A stretch of DNA of 64,000 nt from Bacillus glycinifermentans (GTDB taxonomy: Bacteria; Bacillota; Bacilli; Bacillales; Bacillaceae), in assembly GCF_001042475.2 (NCBI RefSeq), contig NZ_LECW02000082.1, forward strand, positions 36,455-100,454, written 5' to 3'. Position numbers and translations under genes: made by a program. Shown one piece after another: positions 25,341 to 33,795 of the stretch. The notes beneath the pieces are model-generated. The model was not told the origin of the DNA. It saw nothing but the letters and a program-made list of their open reading frames with translations, and made no database searches. The stretch's first letter is position 1. Each line of letters starts with the position of its first letter.

Positions 25341-26324
25341 GTGTTAATATGTGAATTCTGTGGAGCAAGTGGTACAGAAGAAGATGATGATTTTCAATTA
25401 GATTCTAATGGTTTCGGGTTCTGGTGTGAGGATTGTGATGGGTTTACATACTTTGACCAAATCAAGAATAGACACCGCTTCACCTTAATCTTAGAAAAAA
25501 AGGAGCATACAAACGAACCTTTAGTCATTACTGATCAAAAATTTAATAAACGCTTATCTCCTTACAGATATCCGGGAGGAAAATCTAAGATTGTTCAATA
25601 TCTTTATTCGCATCTTCAAATTCAAAATTCAAAAACGAAAAAACTGATATCCCCATTCGCAGGTGGAGCCAGTTTTGAATTGGCTATGCTTCATGCAGGG
25701 GTAATTGAAGAATTACACCTCAATGATTTAGACTTAGGTGTCTTCGCATTGTGGTGGACAATCAAATACATGCCTTTTGAGATAATTGAGAGAATCCGGA
25801 CAATCACACCGAATCATCAGGATTATTTCAAAGCTCAATCAATTATAAAAAATGATTATCTAGGGGTTGACTTAATAGAAGCGGCATGGTCTTCTTTATT
25901 AGTCAACAGATTAGCATACAGCGGGATTGTAAAAGCAAATCCGCTCGGTGGGAAAAACGGGGGTTTGGAAAAATTGTTATCTCGTTGGAACCCGAAGGAA
26001 CTCATCCGAAAAATCGAATATATCCACTCTGTGAGTGACCGAATAGAAGTGACTCAAGAAAATGCTATCGATTTGATTGAAGAAGCTTATTGGCAGGATG
26101 AAGCCACAATTTTTATCGATCCTCCTTATGTGCAAAAAGGTAAAGACCTATATCATTGTTTTTATACAGAAAAAGATCATCGAGAACTATCTTTCTTATT
26201 GGATTCTCTTCATTATGGTTGTCCGGGGGCAGATATAATCGTAACCTATGATTATAACAAATGGCTGAACGGTCTATATGAATACCCGAAAGTTGAAGTC
26301 ATAGGAAGGATTTATTCTGCTTAA
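25341..26324 (+). CDS. DNA adenine methyltransferase (Dam/D12 class) with zinc-ribbon N-terminus
   Basis: 327 residues from GTG 25341 (AGGGGGG upstream). Residues ~3-45 contain two Cys pairs (CEFCG, WCEDC) forming a zinc ribbon. The rest is a D12-type N6-adenine methylase: YRYPGGKSKI, motif I FAGGASFELAM, LNDLD, and the catalytic DPPYVQKG. C-terminal ITYDYN-like region is present. No restriction enzyme is adjacent, so it is likely a solitary methylase protecting or marking plasmid DNA. The target sequence cannot be read, though the class often methylates GATC. Confidence 0.88.
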   Translation: MLICEFCGASGTEEDDDFQLDSNGFGFWCEDCDGFTYFDQIKNRHRFTLILEKKEHTNEPLVITDQKFNKRLSPYRYPGGKSKIVQYLYSHLQIQNSKTKKLISPFAGGASFELAMLHAGVIEELHLNDLDLGVFALWWTIKYMPFEIIERIRTITPNHQDYFKAQSIIKNDYLGVDLIEAAWSSLLVNRLAYSGIVKANPLGGKNGGLEKLLSRWNPKELIRKIEYIHSVSDRIEVTQENAIDLIEEAYWQDEATIFIDPPYVQKGKDLYHCFYTEKDHRELSFLLDSLHYGCPGADIIVTYDYNKWLNGLYEYPKVEVIGRIYSA

Positions 26325-26484
26325 CTATATCGTAGAGGTGTATCAAAAATTTAATGACAGTTGGGTTAAAGTATCATCAGTAAAGTCTGATATGATTGAC
26401 AGAATCAAGATGTGTAGCGAAAACAATGAGGAATTCAAGATAAAGGCAAAGGATCGGCATTTTATCCGATCCTTCGATCTCTAA
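26317..26484 (+). CDS. small hypothetical protein
   Basis: About 55 residues overlapping the methylase stop. AGGAAGGA lies eight bases before an in-frame CTG at 26317; GTG at 26338 is the first standard start but has no RBS. Product LNYIVEVYQKFNDSWVKVSS… is basic and mixed alpha/beta. The overlap suggests co-translation with the methylase. Confidence 0.4.
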   Translation: MLNYIVEVYQKFNDSWVKVSSVKSDMIDRIKMCSENNEEFKIKAKDRHFIRSFDL

Positions 26485-26502
26485 AGATTAAAAGGTCGAA
26501 AA

Positions 26503-26531
26503 TGAAAAAGCAGGCTAAGCGGCCTGCTTTT
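26503..26531. terminator. bidirectional terminator
   Basis: AAAAGCAGGC-TAAGCG-GCCTGCTTTT, between convergent genes. Confidence 0.8.
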
Positions 26532-26541
26532 CTTGATTTTT

Positions 26542-26877
26542 TTAATTCCTCTTTTGTTTGCGATCCTCAAAGACTTCTTTTTCTAAAGCGTCAATGTCTC
26601 TTTTAATGATCTCAATGTCGTATTTTTCTTTTGCTTCCGGAGGTAAGTTCTGATCTAAGTATTCTTGAAGCTTTTCTTCGCTTTTGGTTTTATCCATGCC
26701 GATTGATATAATTGGCTCTGTTTCTCCGATCATATAACTAACTAAACCAAACTTCCCCCATGCGCTATCAAGTACTTCTTCAGTTGTTTTGTGATTTGAA
26801 TCAACTGCATGAGTAGCCGTATTAAACAGTAACAAGAAAGGGGTTAAAATCAACAATCCAATTAGTTTTTTCTTCAT
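26542..26877 (-). CDS. small secreted protein
   Basis: 111 residues. Signal peptide (MKKKLIGLLILTPFLLLFNTATHA) then an 87-residue acidic, Glu/Lys-rich helical domain. RBS AAGGGAGGG identical to those of the minus-strand genes at 13505, 53517 and 61457. No family recognised. Probably extracytoplasmic; it may be functionally linked to the secreted protein encoded just upstream at 27615. Confidence 0.55.
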   Translation of the reverse strand: MKKKLIGLLILTPFLLLFNTATHAVDSNHKTTEEVLDSAWGKFGLVSYMIGETEPIISIGMDKTKSEEKLQEYLDQNLPPEAKEKYDIEIIKRDIDALEKEVFEDRKQKRN

Positions 26878-26979
26878 AATTCCCTCCCTTTATTGAAGTT
26901 GAATTCTTTCAAAACAAACACAGAACTTAAACTATGTTGTACAGTTTATAATCTCAAAAAAGAAGTTTTTTTAAAAGGA

Positions 26980-27615
26980 TCAATCGTACCATAAAGATGT
27001 TTTCTTTATATAAACGGTTGTATTGGTGTTTTTATTCTCAAATTGGATTCGATACTTCTTCCCTTTTTTTAAGGAGAAATTCATATGCATTTCTCCTTTC
27101 CATCCACCCGGTAAAGATATCTTTTGAGCCTGTTTCCCGGCTCCCCCATTTTTATCATATTTAGCAATTATATAAAATGGTTTAGCTGTACCTTTAGGCG
27201 TCACTAAAATTGTAGCTGGATCTTTAAAAGCTTTACCATATGTTCCGCCGCCAAGATAGATATTATAACTAAAGCTAAAGCTACCCGTATTATATTTCTT
27301 GTAACCAGCTAACATGAATGGATGATCTTCGATTTCTGATGAGGTGGATACTTGAGGTTGATCTAGTGTGAGTTTAATCATGTCTTTTAATTCTTCTAAA
27401 GTATAAGGGTGAATTTCATTCCCGTTTTCGTCATAATATTTAATCTGTTTTGCAATCTCTTCTTTTTTAGCCTTAAGCTTATCTTGTGAAAGAATTTTTG
27501 TTTCGGTTGGAGACGCTGTCATTTTTTCTGCCGCTTCTGCTTTAATTCCCCCGCTGAACCCTAAAAGACTGATACAAAGCACAACAACCAGTGACAACAA
27601 CTTTGCTTTCATCAA
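26980..27615 (-). CDS. secreted beta-rich protein
   Basis: 211 residues. Signal peptide ends near EAAEK (~30); a Lys/Glu-rich linker (~35-95) then a C-terminal beta domain (~105-211) with NTGSFSFSYNIYLGGG, PFYIIAKYDKNGGAG, KKGKKYRIQFENKNTNT. The C-terminal pattern resembles the repeated domain of the secreted protein at 11153 (KKGxKYRxxFEN). AAAGGAG is upstream of the ATG at 27612. Function unknown. Confidence 0.55.
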   Translation of the reverse strand: MMKAKLLSLVVVLCISLLGFSGGIKAEAAEKMTASPTETKILSQDKLKAKKEEIAKQIKYYDENGNEIHPYTLEELKDMIKLTLDQPQVSTSSEIEDHPFMLAGYKKYNTGSFSFSYNIYLGGGTYGKAFKDPATILVTPKGTAKPFYIIAKYDKNGGAGKQAQKISLPGGWKGEMHMNFSLKKGKKYRIQFENKNTNTTVYIKKTSLWYD

Positions 27616-27756
27616 ACATCAGCTCCTTTATGTTTTTTCATAAGTAAACATAGCATAAAATCGCTGTAAAAAGATTTCCTTAGAATTAAATAGGAATTTG
27701 ATTATCTAATAATTCCTTTATTATCAAGGTGAAAAAGAATTAAATTTATTTTCGAA

Positions 27757-27785
27757 CTGTTAAAAAGTATATATAAAAATATAAT
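27757..27785 (+). promoter_or_regulatory. cassette promoter 7 (degenerate -35)
   Basis: CTGTTA replaces TTGACA, but AAAAGTATA, the 17-base spacer and TATAAT are kept. Confidence 0.6.
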
Positions 27786-27827
27786 CAAAATAAAAATTAT
27801 GATGTGGGATAAGAATTTAAGACTTGG

Positions 27828-27971
27828 ATGATCCCTGTGACCGGTGGGGCGGGCGGTGTTGGGGAAAGTGTAAATTGGGAGTATACAGGGCGTGTTTGTA
27901 TTAAATGCGGCGGGTCTGGAAGAATGAGAAGCACAGAAAATTGTATACCCCAGAATATCAAGAGAAACTAG
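27828..27971 (+). CDS. possible zinc-binding peptide
   Basis: 47-residue frame with Gly-rich start and CIKCGGSGRM resembling a DnaJ-type zinc knuckle half, later a single Cys. RBS is weak. It may be a frameshifted remnant because a neighbouring frame also encodes several Cys residues. Confidence 0.3.
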   Translation: MIPVTGGAGGVGESVNWEYTGRVCIKCGGSGRMRSTENCIPQNIKRN

Positions 27972-28095
27972 AAGGTGTCGAGTTCTAAGTTAATAGTGAA
28001 GTGAGACGTCAAGGATTCTTGAAAGGAGCGGCAGATCCGCAAAAATAACAGTGGAAATCTGAATATCTCTGTTCATAGTGTCAAAGAAAGAAAAA

Positions 28096-28221
28096 TAGAC
28101 CTCCCTTGAGCCTGGAAAACTTAAAGGGATAGGTCTATTTAAAACACCTCTCTGAGTAAGCCTTTGGTGGGATGCTTTTTGTACACTGACTCCGACTGTC
28201 CTACCAGTCGGGTCTCTTTTA
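28096..28221 (+). ncRNA. structured RNA candidate, copy 2 of 4
   Basis: 5' stem AATAGACCTCCCTT…AAGGGATAGGTCTATT, middle variable section, then the GACTCCGACTG…CAGTCGGGTC-TCTTTT terminator. It shares TTTTAGTTAACATCATGAC immediately downstream with copy 1. Covariation is visible: the terminator arm differs from copy 1 but remains paired. Confidence 0.62.
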
Positions 28222-28232
28222 GTTAACATCAT

Positions 28233-28336
28233 GACCTATCCCTTGAGCTTCTAAACTTAAAGGGAGAGGTTTATCATCAAGATCCTATGAGCAAGCCCCT
28301 CGAGGCCGCTTTGTACTCTTGACTCGACTGTTGGCG
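28233..28336 (+). ncRNA. structured RNA candidate, copy 3 of 4
   Basis: Starts only ~12 bases after copy 2: GACCTATCCCTTGAG…AAAGGGAGAGGTT stem, GGCCGCTTTGT block, GACTCGACTGTTGGCG. The terminator's right arm is lost, so this copy may not terminate. Confidence 0.5.
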
Positions 28337-28452
28337 CATAAGTTCATTTTAACATTATTAGTAATGGCTTACAAGCTGATTTATCCAGTGTCCAATGGAG
28401 AAAGTATTGAAGAGGAGAAGTGATGTAGCAAACTGCTTCTTTCGGTTTTCTT
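28337..28452. other. short non-coding stretch
   Basis: Between RNA copy 3 and promoter 8; holds a weak GAAGTG…CTGCTTC hairpin. Confidence 0.35.
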
Positions 28453-28481
28453 TTGACAAAAAATATTTAAATCAATATAAT
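28453..28481 (+). promoter_or_regulatory. cassette promoter 8 (variant)
   Basis: TTGACA, AAAAATATT in place of AAAAGTATA, TATAAT, 17-base spacer. Confidence 0.7.
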
Positions 28482-28532
28482 TAATTATGGGAACGAACTT
28501 TATTTTTATACTTACAAAAAGGGGAAATAATA

Positions 28533-28745
28533 ATGTTTATTAAGGATAAAAATGCTTCTGAAGGCTTTATTCATGTTTGCGAAAACAAAACTGAAAAATT
28601 TATGAGATCGCAAAAAATTGAAATCTTAAAACATGATATTAGTGTTCATATAATGGTGAGGGATGAAAAAGGCAGAGCGGATTTACAACATATAAAGTTT
28701 TGTCCATTCTGCGGATGCAATCTTGATGAAGATGAAGAAAAATAA
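28533..28745 (+). CDS. small zinc-ribbon protein
   Basis: 70 residues. C-terminal CPFCGCNLDEDEEK provides a zinc-ribbon knuckle; another Cys lies near residue 16 (HVCENK). AAAGGGG is nine bases before the ATG. Single gene of cassette 8. Similar treble-clef or ribbon ends occur in phage-type small proteins. Function unknown. Confidence 0.6.
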   Translation: MFIKDKNASEGFIHVCENKTEKFMRSQKIEILKHDISVHIMVRDEKGRADLQHIKFCPFCGCNLDEDEEK

Positions 28746-28854
28746 AAAATGCCGGATTTGAGTTAACTGGAAAAGAAGGGGGAACTTTAAAAGAGCGGGA
28801 CATACCGTTCTTTTTGTTTATAAAAGGAGATAGACAGTTTATCTTGAAGTTAAA

Positions 28855-28883
28855 TTGACAAAAAGTATATATATTATTATAAT
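28855..28883 (+). promoter_or_regulatory. cassette promoter 9
   Basis: TTGACA, AAAAGTATA, TATAAT, 17-base spacer. As with promoter 2, an open frame without a start codon runs from just after the -10 (28885) to ~29046. Confidence 0.82.
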
Positions 28884-29055
28884 TAACCGAGATCACACGA
28901 AAAAATTGGGATAAAAAAGGTGATGTAAAGAATCCGTCAAGTCCAAGTACTGCCGGAGGAGGACGTGACGGCGGCTCAAAAAAGTGCATTAAGCCGCAAG
29001 AGTTTCCCCGTTTTTGGGGGAAGGTTTCAACGAAAAAAGGAGGATAGAGGAGAAT

Positions 29056-29451
29056 ATGATTCAGGACTTCACAATAACAAAGATCATCAAAGGAATTTTG
29101 CAAGAAAATAGAATCGACTGTGATGTTGAAAATGGAGCTGATGTCCTTAACTCTTGTATGGCCTACAGACCTTTTGAAAATAAAATTGTGTTTAATAATC
29201 ATAAACTTAATGCAACACATCACAGAAGTTTTAAAGATATGGACGTAGTGGATTTTGTTAGGATTATAGCTTATCACGAAATAGGGCATATCATTGACTT
29301 TAGAACAAACAGTGACTTAACAAGAAGTCGGGTGTGTTTTGAGAAAAGCGCTTGGGATGAGGGGTTAAAATTAATACCGAGTGAATTAAAAGATGGCTAC
29401 ATTCAAGTCAGAGAAAAACATATGGAAAAGATCAATCTAAGCATGGGATAG
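29056..29451 (+). CDS. putative zinc metallopeptidase
   Basis: 131 residues from ATG 29056 (AGAGGAG upstream). HEIGH at 74-78 within VRIIAYHEIGHIIDF is a zincin signature. The third ligand is uncertain; Glu residues follow in SAWDEGLKLI. No signal peptide, so cytoplasmic. Small phage-type zincins of this size occur as ImmA-like or tail-assembly-independent proteins. It precedes the 565-residue gene with a ~75-base gap. Confidence 0.6.
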   Translation: MIQDFTITKIIKGILQENRIDCDVENGADVLNSCMAYRPFENKIVFNNHKLNATHHRSFKDMDVVDFVRIIAYHEIGHIIDFRTNSDLTRSRVCFEKSAWDEGLKLIPSELKDGYIQVREKHMEKINLSMG

Positions 29452-29550
29452 AGGTGACTTTACATTGACAGCATCATCAAGAAGAAAAGAACATTCATGA
29501 TCTTAAAAGAATGGGGAGTATAGCAGTGACTGAAAAAATAATCAATTTGG

Positions 29551-31248
29551 TTGTTTAAAGTTTCAGAACTTAAAAATATCCTCAACTCTGAGTATGTCAT
29601 GTCAGCAAAACAGGAATTCAAGAATTTATTAAAAGAGGCCCTTTCTCATTATGGCATCGAGGAAAGTGTATATGATTCAATGGTTGCGAACGAATCTTAC
29701 CTCTCAGAACTGCGATACAGCTCATTCAATGCTATTCAGGACTTAGAGGTTGTTCAATTCGCTCAGGGATCACCAATCGCCAATAAACCGAGAATATACA
29801 AAGATGTTTTTATATTTAAAGACATAAACACATTGCTCAGATGGATGATGTCGGTTGATTCAGGTATTGTGGTTGCTATGATTCAAGACACGAAGGATTT
29901 ATCTAATTCATATTTTGTCTTTGCGGTGAGAAATGGAGGGACACTATCGATCTTGACTGATCGTGAAAAATTAAGTCACCCGCTCCAAATGGAAACATCC
30001 AGAAGCAGAATGAGAGGAAGAGCCTTTTACCAGAGGATTGAATCGTATCACTTTCCTTACTCCATCATGGATATTGACTTTGGAGACAATAACAGAGCTT
30101 ATATTTCATCATCTGATACAGCTCTTATTTCTAAAGAGGAAGGAATCCCTATTAGAGCAATTAAGGATTTAGAACATGATGAGATTGTATGGCTTATCAT
30201 GATGTTTAGTTTATTGGAGGATAAATTCTTCAAAGAAAACTATAAAACTCCATCACTCTCATATACGGCTCAAATGATGGCAGAAGCGGATTTTTTGTTG
30301 AATGAAGCAAAGGGACATGAAGTGGCCGTTACAGAATATAAATCGTTAACAGTTCCTAAGATTACATCCGAAGATATGAAGACAAAGAATTTAAAGGACA
30401 CATTCGACTTTGAACCAACAGGACAGCATGATTGGATGATTGAACGCTATAATGTTCCGGAAGAAGCGTTTGATGTTGTCAAGAACACAGATCATTCAAT
30501 TTTGTTGACAGGCAAAACCACTCAGGCGGAGGATACTCTTTCTTTGAAAAAAATGAATACGTCTAGCTTTGGGAGTCCTGAACAGTTGCAAAAAGACCGC
30601 CTTTATTTAGCTCGTTATAATCAAGCGATAGTCATTAACAAAAAAGCAGAGCAAGAATTTTACAAGAGAAAAGAAGAGGTAAAAGAGTGGTATATAGGGG
30701 CGATTAGAAAGAATCTGCCGAATCTTTTAGAAGCAATGGCTAGAGGGAAATTTGTTGTGAGCAAAGACAAAGAAGAAGCAAGGGTTAAATTGCCGGGTGG
30801 CTTTGAACAACTAAAAACAAATGGGAACATAATGAAAGTGTCTTTACTTGAAGAATATTCTACTACTTATCGGACTCCATTCTGTGAAGTATACGGAAAC
30901 GGTACGGAAATATATCGTAGTAAATACACTTGTGTTATGAATGATTCAACTGCATCGATAATAGGTAATTTCCATCCAAGGACAGCTAATCAACTGGCCG
31001 AGTTATGTGGTTGTAAAAAAGAAGAACTACATGAATTGCTTTTGCATTGGAAGGCTGAGAAAAGGAGTCCGGGAAACAGCATCATTAACAATGTTGACCC
31101 GATGGATTGGGCTATCAAAGACCCGTGGGAAGGTTTACGTATGGATGTCCGCATCTATGTTAGCAAAAGGGCATTTAACCAATTGTGTAAACAATATAAT
31201 ACCGGGAACGAAAGGTTTTGGCTTTCAAAAAATGATGAGAGCGAGTAG
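29551..31248 (+). CDS. large hypothetical protein
   Basis: 565 residues from a TTG. No family recognised and no signal or transmembrane helices. N-terminal two-thirds is mixed alpha/beta with KGEIVWLIMMF-like hydrophobic helices; the C-terminal third has a helix-turn-helix-like stretch (HPRTANQLAELCGCKKEELHELLLHW). The start is uncertain: a GTG at 29526 with GGGGAG seven bases upstream encodes VTEKIINLVV then stops, so a one-base shift near 29550 may have removed the native start. The largest non-repeat unknown of the cassette region. Confidence 0.55.
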   Translation: MFKVSELKNILNSEYVMSAKQEFKNLLKEALSHYGIEESVYDSMVANESYLSELRYSSFNAIQDLEVVQFAQGSPIANKPRIYKDVFIFKDINTLLRWMMSVDSGIVVAMIQDTKDLSNSYFVFAVRNGGTLSILTDREKLSHPLQMETSRSRMRGRAFYQRIESYHFPYSIMDIDFGDNNRAYISSSDTALISKEEGIPIRAIKDLEHDEIVWLIMMFSLLEDKFFKENYKTPSLSYTAQMMAEADFLLNEAKGHEVAVTEYKSLTVPKITSEDMKTKNLKDTFDFEPTGQHDWMIERYNVPEEAFDVVKNTDHSILLTGKTTQAEDTLSLKKMNTSSFGSPEQLQKDRLYLARYNQAIVINKKAEQEFYKRKEEVKEWYIGAIRKNLPNLLEAMARGKFVVSKDKEEARVKLPGGFEQLKTNGNIMKVSLLEEYSTTYRTPFCEVYGNGTEIYRSKYTCVMNDSTASIIGNFHPRTANQLAELCGCKKEELHELLLHWKAEKRSPGNSIINNVDPMDWAIKDPWEGLRMDVRIYVSKRAFNQLCKQYNTGNERFWLSKNDESE

Positions 31249-31254
31249 ATGTGA

Positions 31255-31425
31255 ATGTATAAAGATTATGTAACTGAAATTTTTCAAAAACAATATGATG
31301 GTTTTCGAAATTTACAACGAGAAAATCTAACCGATGAGGAAAAACTAAAAGAATATTCTATAAGAGCCAATACTGTGTGGAATTTAGCTCAACAATTAGG
31401 TTTGCCCTTAGAAAATAAGGAATGA
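31255..31425 (+). CDS. small hypothetical protein
   Basis: 56 residues (MYKDYVTEIFQKQYDG…) starting six bases after the previous stop, so it is probably translated by re-initiation (GAGCGAG nearby). Helical and charged. Followed by the terminator at 31438. Confidence 0.5.
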   Translation: MYKDYVTEIFQKQYDGFRNLQRENLTDEEKLKEYSIRANTVWNLAQQLGLPLENKE

Positions 31426-31437
31426 CTAAGTATGGAT

Positions 31438-31481
31438 GAAGCGGAGAGGGACTTTATATAGAGTCGATCTCCGCTTCTTTT
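31438..31481 (+). terminator. intrinsic terminator
   Basis: GAAGCGGAGA … TCTCCGCTTC with a T run; AGCGG in both arms. Confidence 0.8.
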
Positions 31482-31491
31482 AAGATATATA

Positions 31492-31520
31492 TTTACTAAA
31501 AGTATAAATTGATATATCAT
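31492..31520 (+). promoter_or_regulatory. cassette promoter 10
   Basis: TTTACT, AAAAGTATA, TATCAT, 17-base spacer. Confidence 0.72.
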
Positions 31521-31672
31521 AAAATAGGAAAAATGATTGGTGGAGTGGACTATTGGAACTAAAGGATTAACTTGGCCATCTTAAATCGGTGTTGAAAGTG
31601 ACTATCACCCAAGAAATCTTCGCTTCTCAAAAGTGACAAGTAGTTCGCCCAAATAAATGATGAGGTGTGAGT

Positions 31673-32908
31673 ATGAAGAAAACAAAAATTTTATCGACAA
31701 GTGCAATAGCGGCTATGTTGTTACTTTCTGCATGTGGGAAGGGTGAACAATCTTCTGAAACGAAGAACAAACAAGAGTCTAGCCCTAAGACCGCAGAAAC
31801 AAGCGGAAAACAAACAAGTGAGAAAGAAGAGACTAAAGAAACCAAAAGTAGCGGCGGAATTTTGAATCCAAATATTGCAAAAGAAACAGAAGGTAAAGTG
31901 AAAGTTGTTTACACAAACGAGAAACCGAATTATGTTAACGATATGGACGGTTTTAAAGTTAGTGTTGACGAGTATCAGATTGTAAAAGTAACAGACATGA
32001 ATAGTGATTATCACATTGAATTTGACGATCAGAACGAAGGATATGTCATCACAGCAAAGGTCACAATTGATAATACAACAAATAAAGCTATGTATTATAC
32101 GAATAACTTCTCGATACAGCTCGAAAATGATCTGAATTACATACCTGCTGAAAGGACATTTGTTAGAGATGAATATCCAAAATCGAAAAAAGAAACAGAA
32201 ACATCAAAATGGGCCGCAGGAGAAAAGGTTTCAGGTTTAGTTTCTTTCACCTTAACCGATGAACAATTCGACTCTTTAAAAAAGGTAAAACCTAAGTTTA
32301 TTATCGGTGGCGGAGCGGCTGATAATAGCAAGTTCTCAGGAAGTAATCATAAGAAGGGCATCTTTGATTTCGTGTACAGTGATAAGCAAGAAGCACAGGC
32401 TAAAAGCGAGTCTAAGTTATTCCCTGACAAATTGACAACGGACAACCTAGCTAATAAGAAAATGATTTTTGAAAAGCAAGGGATTGATGAGACTAAGCAG
32501 TTAGGTGATGTGAAGGTTACCCTTGAAGGAGTTCAGTATACAGAAGTGATTCCTACAAAGGCAAATAAAGAGCGTTTCAGTAATTTTGGAGATAACGGCA
32601 TTGTTGCAGTGACAGTGAAATTAAAGCTTGATAACCAAACCGACGATCCAATCAGTATATGGAATATTGGTTCTAAGCTGGCTATTGATAAGAACCGTGG
32701 TCATATAATAGCTCAGACTATGGCTGAACCTACAGAACCAAAGGATATTAAAGCGGGAAAACAGGGAGAAAAATATCACGTTTTCATGTTTAGAAAAGAT
32801 GATTTTGAAACCATCAAGAAGTTCGATTTGGAATTCGGGCCAATCTACGGCGATGATGGTAATGGACTGTTTAAAAATAAAACAGTTACCTTCTCTTTAC
32901 CGAGATAA
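31673..32908 (+). CDS. lipoprotein, DUF5068-like
   Basis: 411 residues. Lipoprotein signal with lipobox LLSAC (Cys ~21), Ser/Thr/Lys-rich linker to ~65, then two similar beta domains: one with VDEYQIVKVTDMNSD…GYVITAKVTIDNTT and another with VKVTLEGVQYTEV…GIVAVTVKLKLDN. This two-domain pattern fits Bacillus DUF5068 lipoproteins (recalled, not searched). ATG 31673 preferred over GTG 31667 because GATGAGGTG lies just upstream. Likely anchored outside the membrane. Confidence 0.72.
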   Translation: MKKTKILSTSAIAAMLLLSACGKGEQSSETKNKQESSPKTAETSGKQTSEKEETKETKSSGGILNPNIAKETEGKVKVVYTNEKPNYVNDMDGFKVSVDEYQIVKVTDMNSDYHIEFDDQNEGYVITAKVTIDNTTNKAMYYTNNFSIQLENDLNYIPAERTFVRDEYPKSKKETETSKWAAGEKVSGLVSFTLTDEQFDSLKKVKPKFIIGGGAADNSKFSGSNHKKGIFDFVYSDKQEAQAKSESKLFPDKLTTDNLANKKMIFEKQGIDETKQLGDVKVTLEGVQYTEVIPTKANKERFSNFGDNGIVAVTVKLKLDNQTDDPISIWNIGSKLAIDKNRGHIIAQTMAEPTEPKDIKAGKQGEKYHVFMFRKDDFETIKKFDLEFGPIYGDDGNGLFKNKTVTFSLPR

Positions 32909-32932
32909 GAAAGCATAAAAATAAAATGTAGA

Positions 32933-32984
32933 GAAGCGGAGTGAGGCTTTTAAAAAGAGTCAATCTCCGCTTCTTTTTTTGTTT
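32933..32984 (+). terminator. intrinsic terminator
   Basis: AGAAGCGGAG … CTCCGCTTCT followed by TTTTTTT; AGCGG-containing arms. Confidence 0.8.
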
Positions 32985-32996
32985 AATAAAGGAGTG

Positions 32997-33025
32997 TTGA
33001 CAAAAAGTATAAACATGGATATAAT
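32997..33025 (+). promoter_or_regulatory. cassette promoter 11
   Basis: TTGACA, AAAAGTATA, TATAAT, 17-base spacer. Confidence 0.85.
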
Positions 33026-33070
33026 TAATTTAAAACAAAAGGAGGTGATTTCACAAGGAAGGTTGTTTTC

Positions 33071-33115
33071 GTGAACTTTATTGTTTTAAAAAAATGGATT
33101 ATAATCCCCGAGTAA
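33071..33115 (+). CDS. possible 14-residue leader peptide
   Basis: GTG start (AGGAAGG eight bases upstream), product VNFIVLKKWIIIPE. A full-length 16S-complementary AAAGGAGGTGAT also lies earlier at ~33040. It may influence translation of the next gene. Confidence 0.3.
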   Translation: MNFIVLKKWIIIPE

Positions 33116-33159
33116 ATCAACAAAAGAATTAAAAAGAAAAATAGAAAGAGGAGAGCGAA

Positions 33160-33330
33160 ATGTATAAAGTTATTAATGAGAAAAGCATTTATTATGGTTA
33201 TGTAGGAACGGTTGCTTATGAAACAAGCGAATCTGTATGGATTCAATTGGTTAAAGACCGATTAGGGAATCGTTGTTATGAGGGAAGAGTAAATTTTCCG
33301 AAAAAAGATTTAGAAAAAATTGATGCTTAA
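33160..33330 (+). CDS. small hypothetical protein
   Basis: 56 residues, MYKVINEKSIYYGYVG…, beta-rich with a SH3-like feel (VAYETSESVWIQLV) and a basic tail. AGAGGAGAG before the ATG. No family recognised. Confidence 0.5.
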   Translation: MYKVINEKSIYYGYVGTVAYETSESVWIQLVKDRLGNRCYEGRVNFPKKDLEKIDA

Positions 33331-33397
33331 TTTCTTTAAAAATTGTACAGAGGAACAACACCAATCGAGTTAGAAAATGCACTATTAAGGCAGTAAC

Positions 33398-33457
33398 ATA
33401 ATAAACAGGGTCTAAAGTGAGCGGGGCTAAATTGAATGTCCCACCCCTGTTTATTTT
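33398..33457 (+). terminator. terminator before promoter 12
   Basis: AATAAACAGGG … CCCCTGTTTATT arms with a long loop; T-rich end. Confidence 0.65.
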
Positions 33458-33486
33458 TTGCGCAAAAGTACACATTGTAATTTAAT
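33458..33486 (+). promoter_or_regulatory. cassette promoter 12 (degenerate)
   Basis: TTGCGC, AAAAGTACA, TTTAAT with the exact 17-base spacing. Confidence 0.6.
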
Positions 33487-33510
33487 AAAATGAAAATAAG
33501 GTGATGTTAA

Positions 33511-33717
33511 ATGGACGAGAAATATATAAACGAATGTACAAATAATTGGGAATTAGAAGATTCATCGGGTGATTTGGAATTATACTCTTTCTTTGACCGT
33601 GTAAATTGGAAACAAAGGTATGCTATAAAGCGTAGTGGGAGCGTAGTCTATGATTTTGATAATGAACAGCATGGGAATAATTTAGACTTCTTCAAAGCAG
33701 TATGTATGTGTGTTTGA
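33511..33717 (+). CDS. small hypothetical protein
   Basis: 68 residues, acidic N-terminus (MDEKYINECTNNWELEDS) and a C-terminal …AVCMCV. AAGGTGATG is upstream. No family recognised. First gene of cassette 12. Confidence 0.5.
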   Translation: MDEKYINECTNNWELEDSSGDLELYSFFDRVNWKQRYAIKRSGSVVYDFDNEQHGNNLDFFKAVCMCV

Positions 33718-33795
33718 GGGAAGCTGAATGGAATGCTCAGCTCCATGCTGTTATATTAATGGTATTAATCAGTGTGAATGATTGGAGGGGAAACT

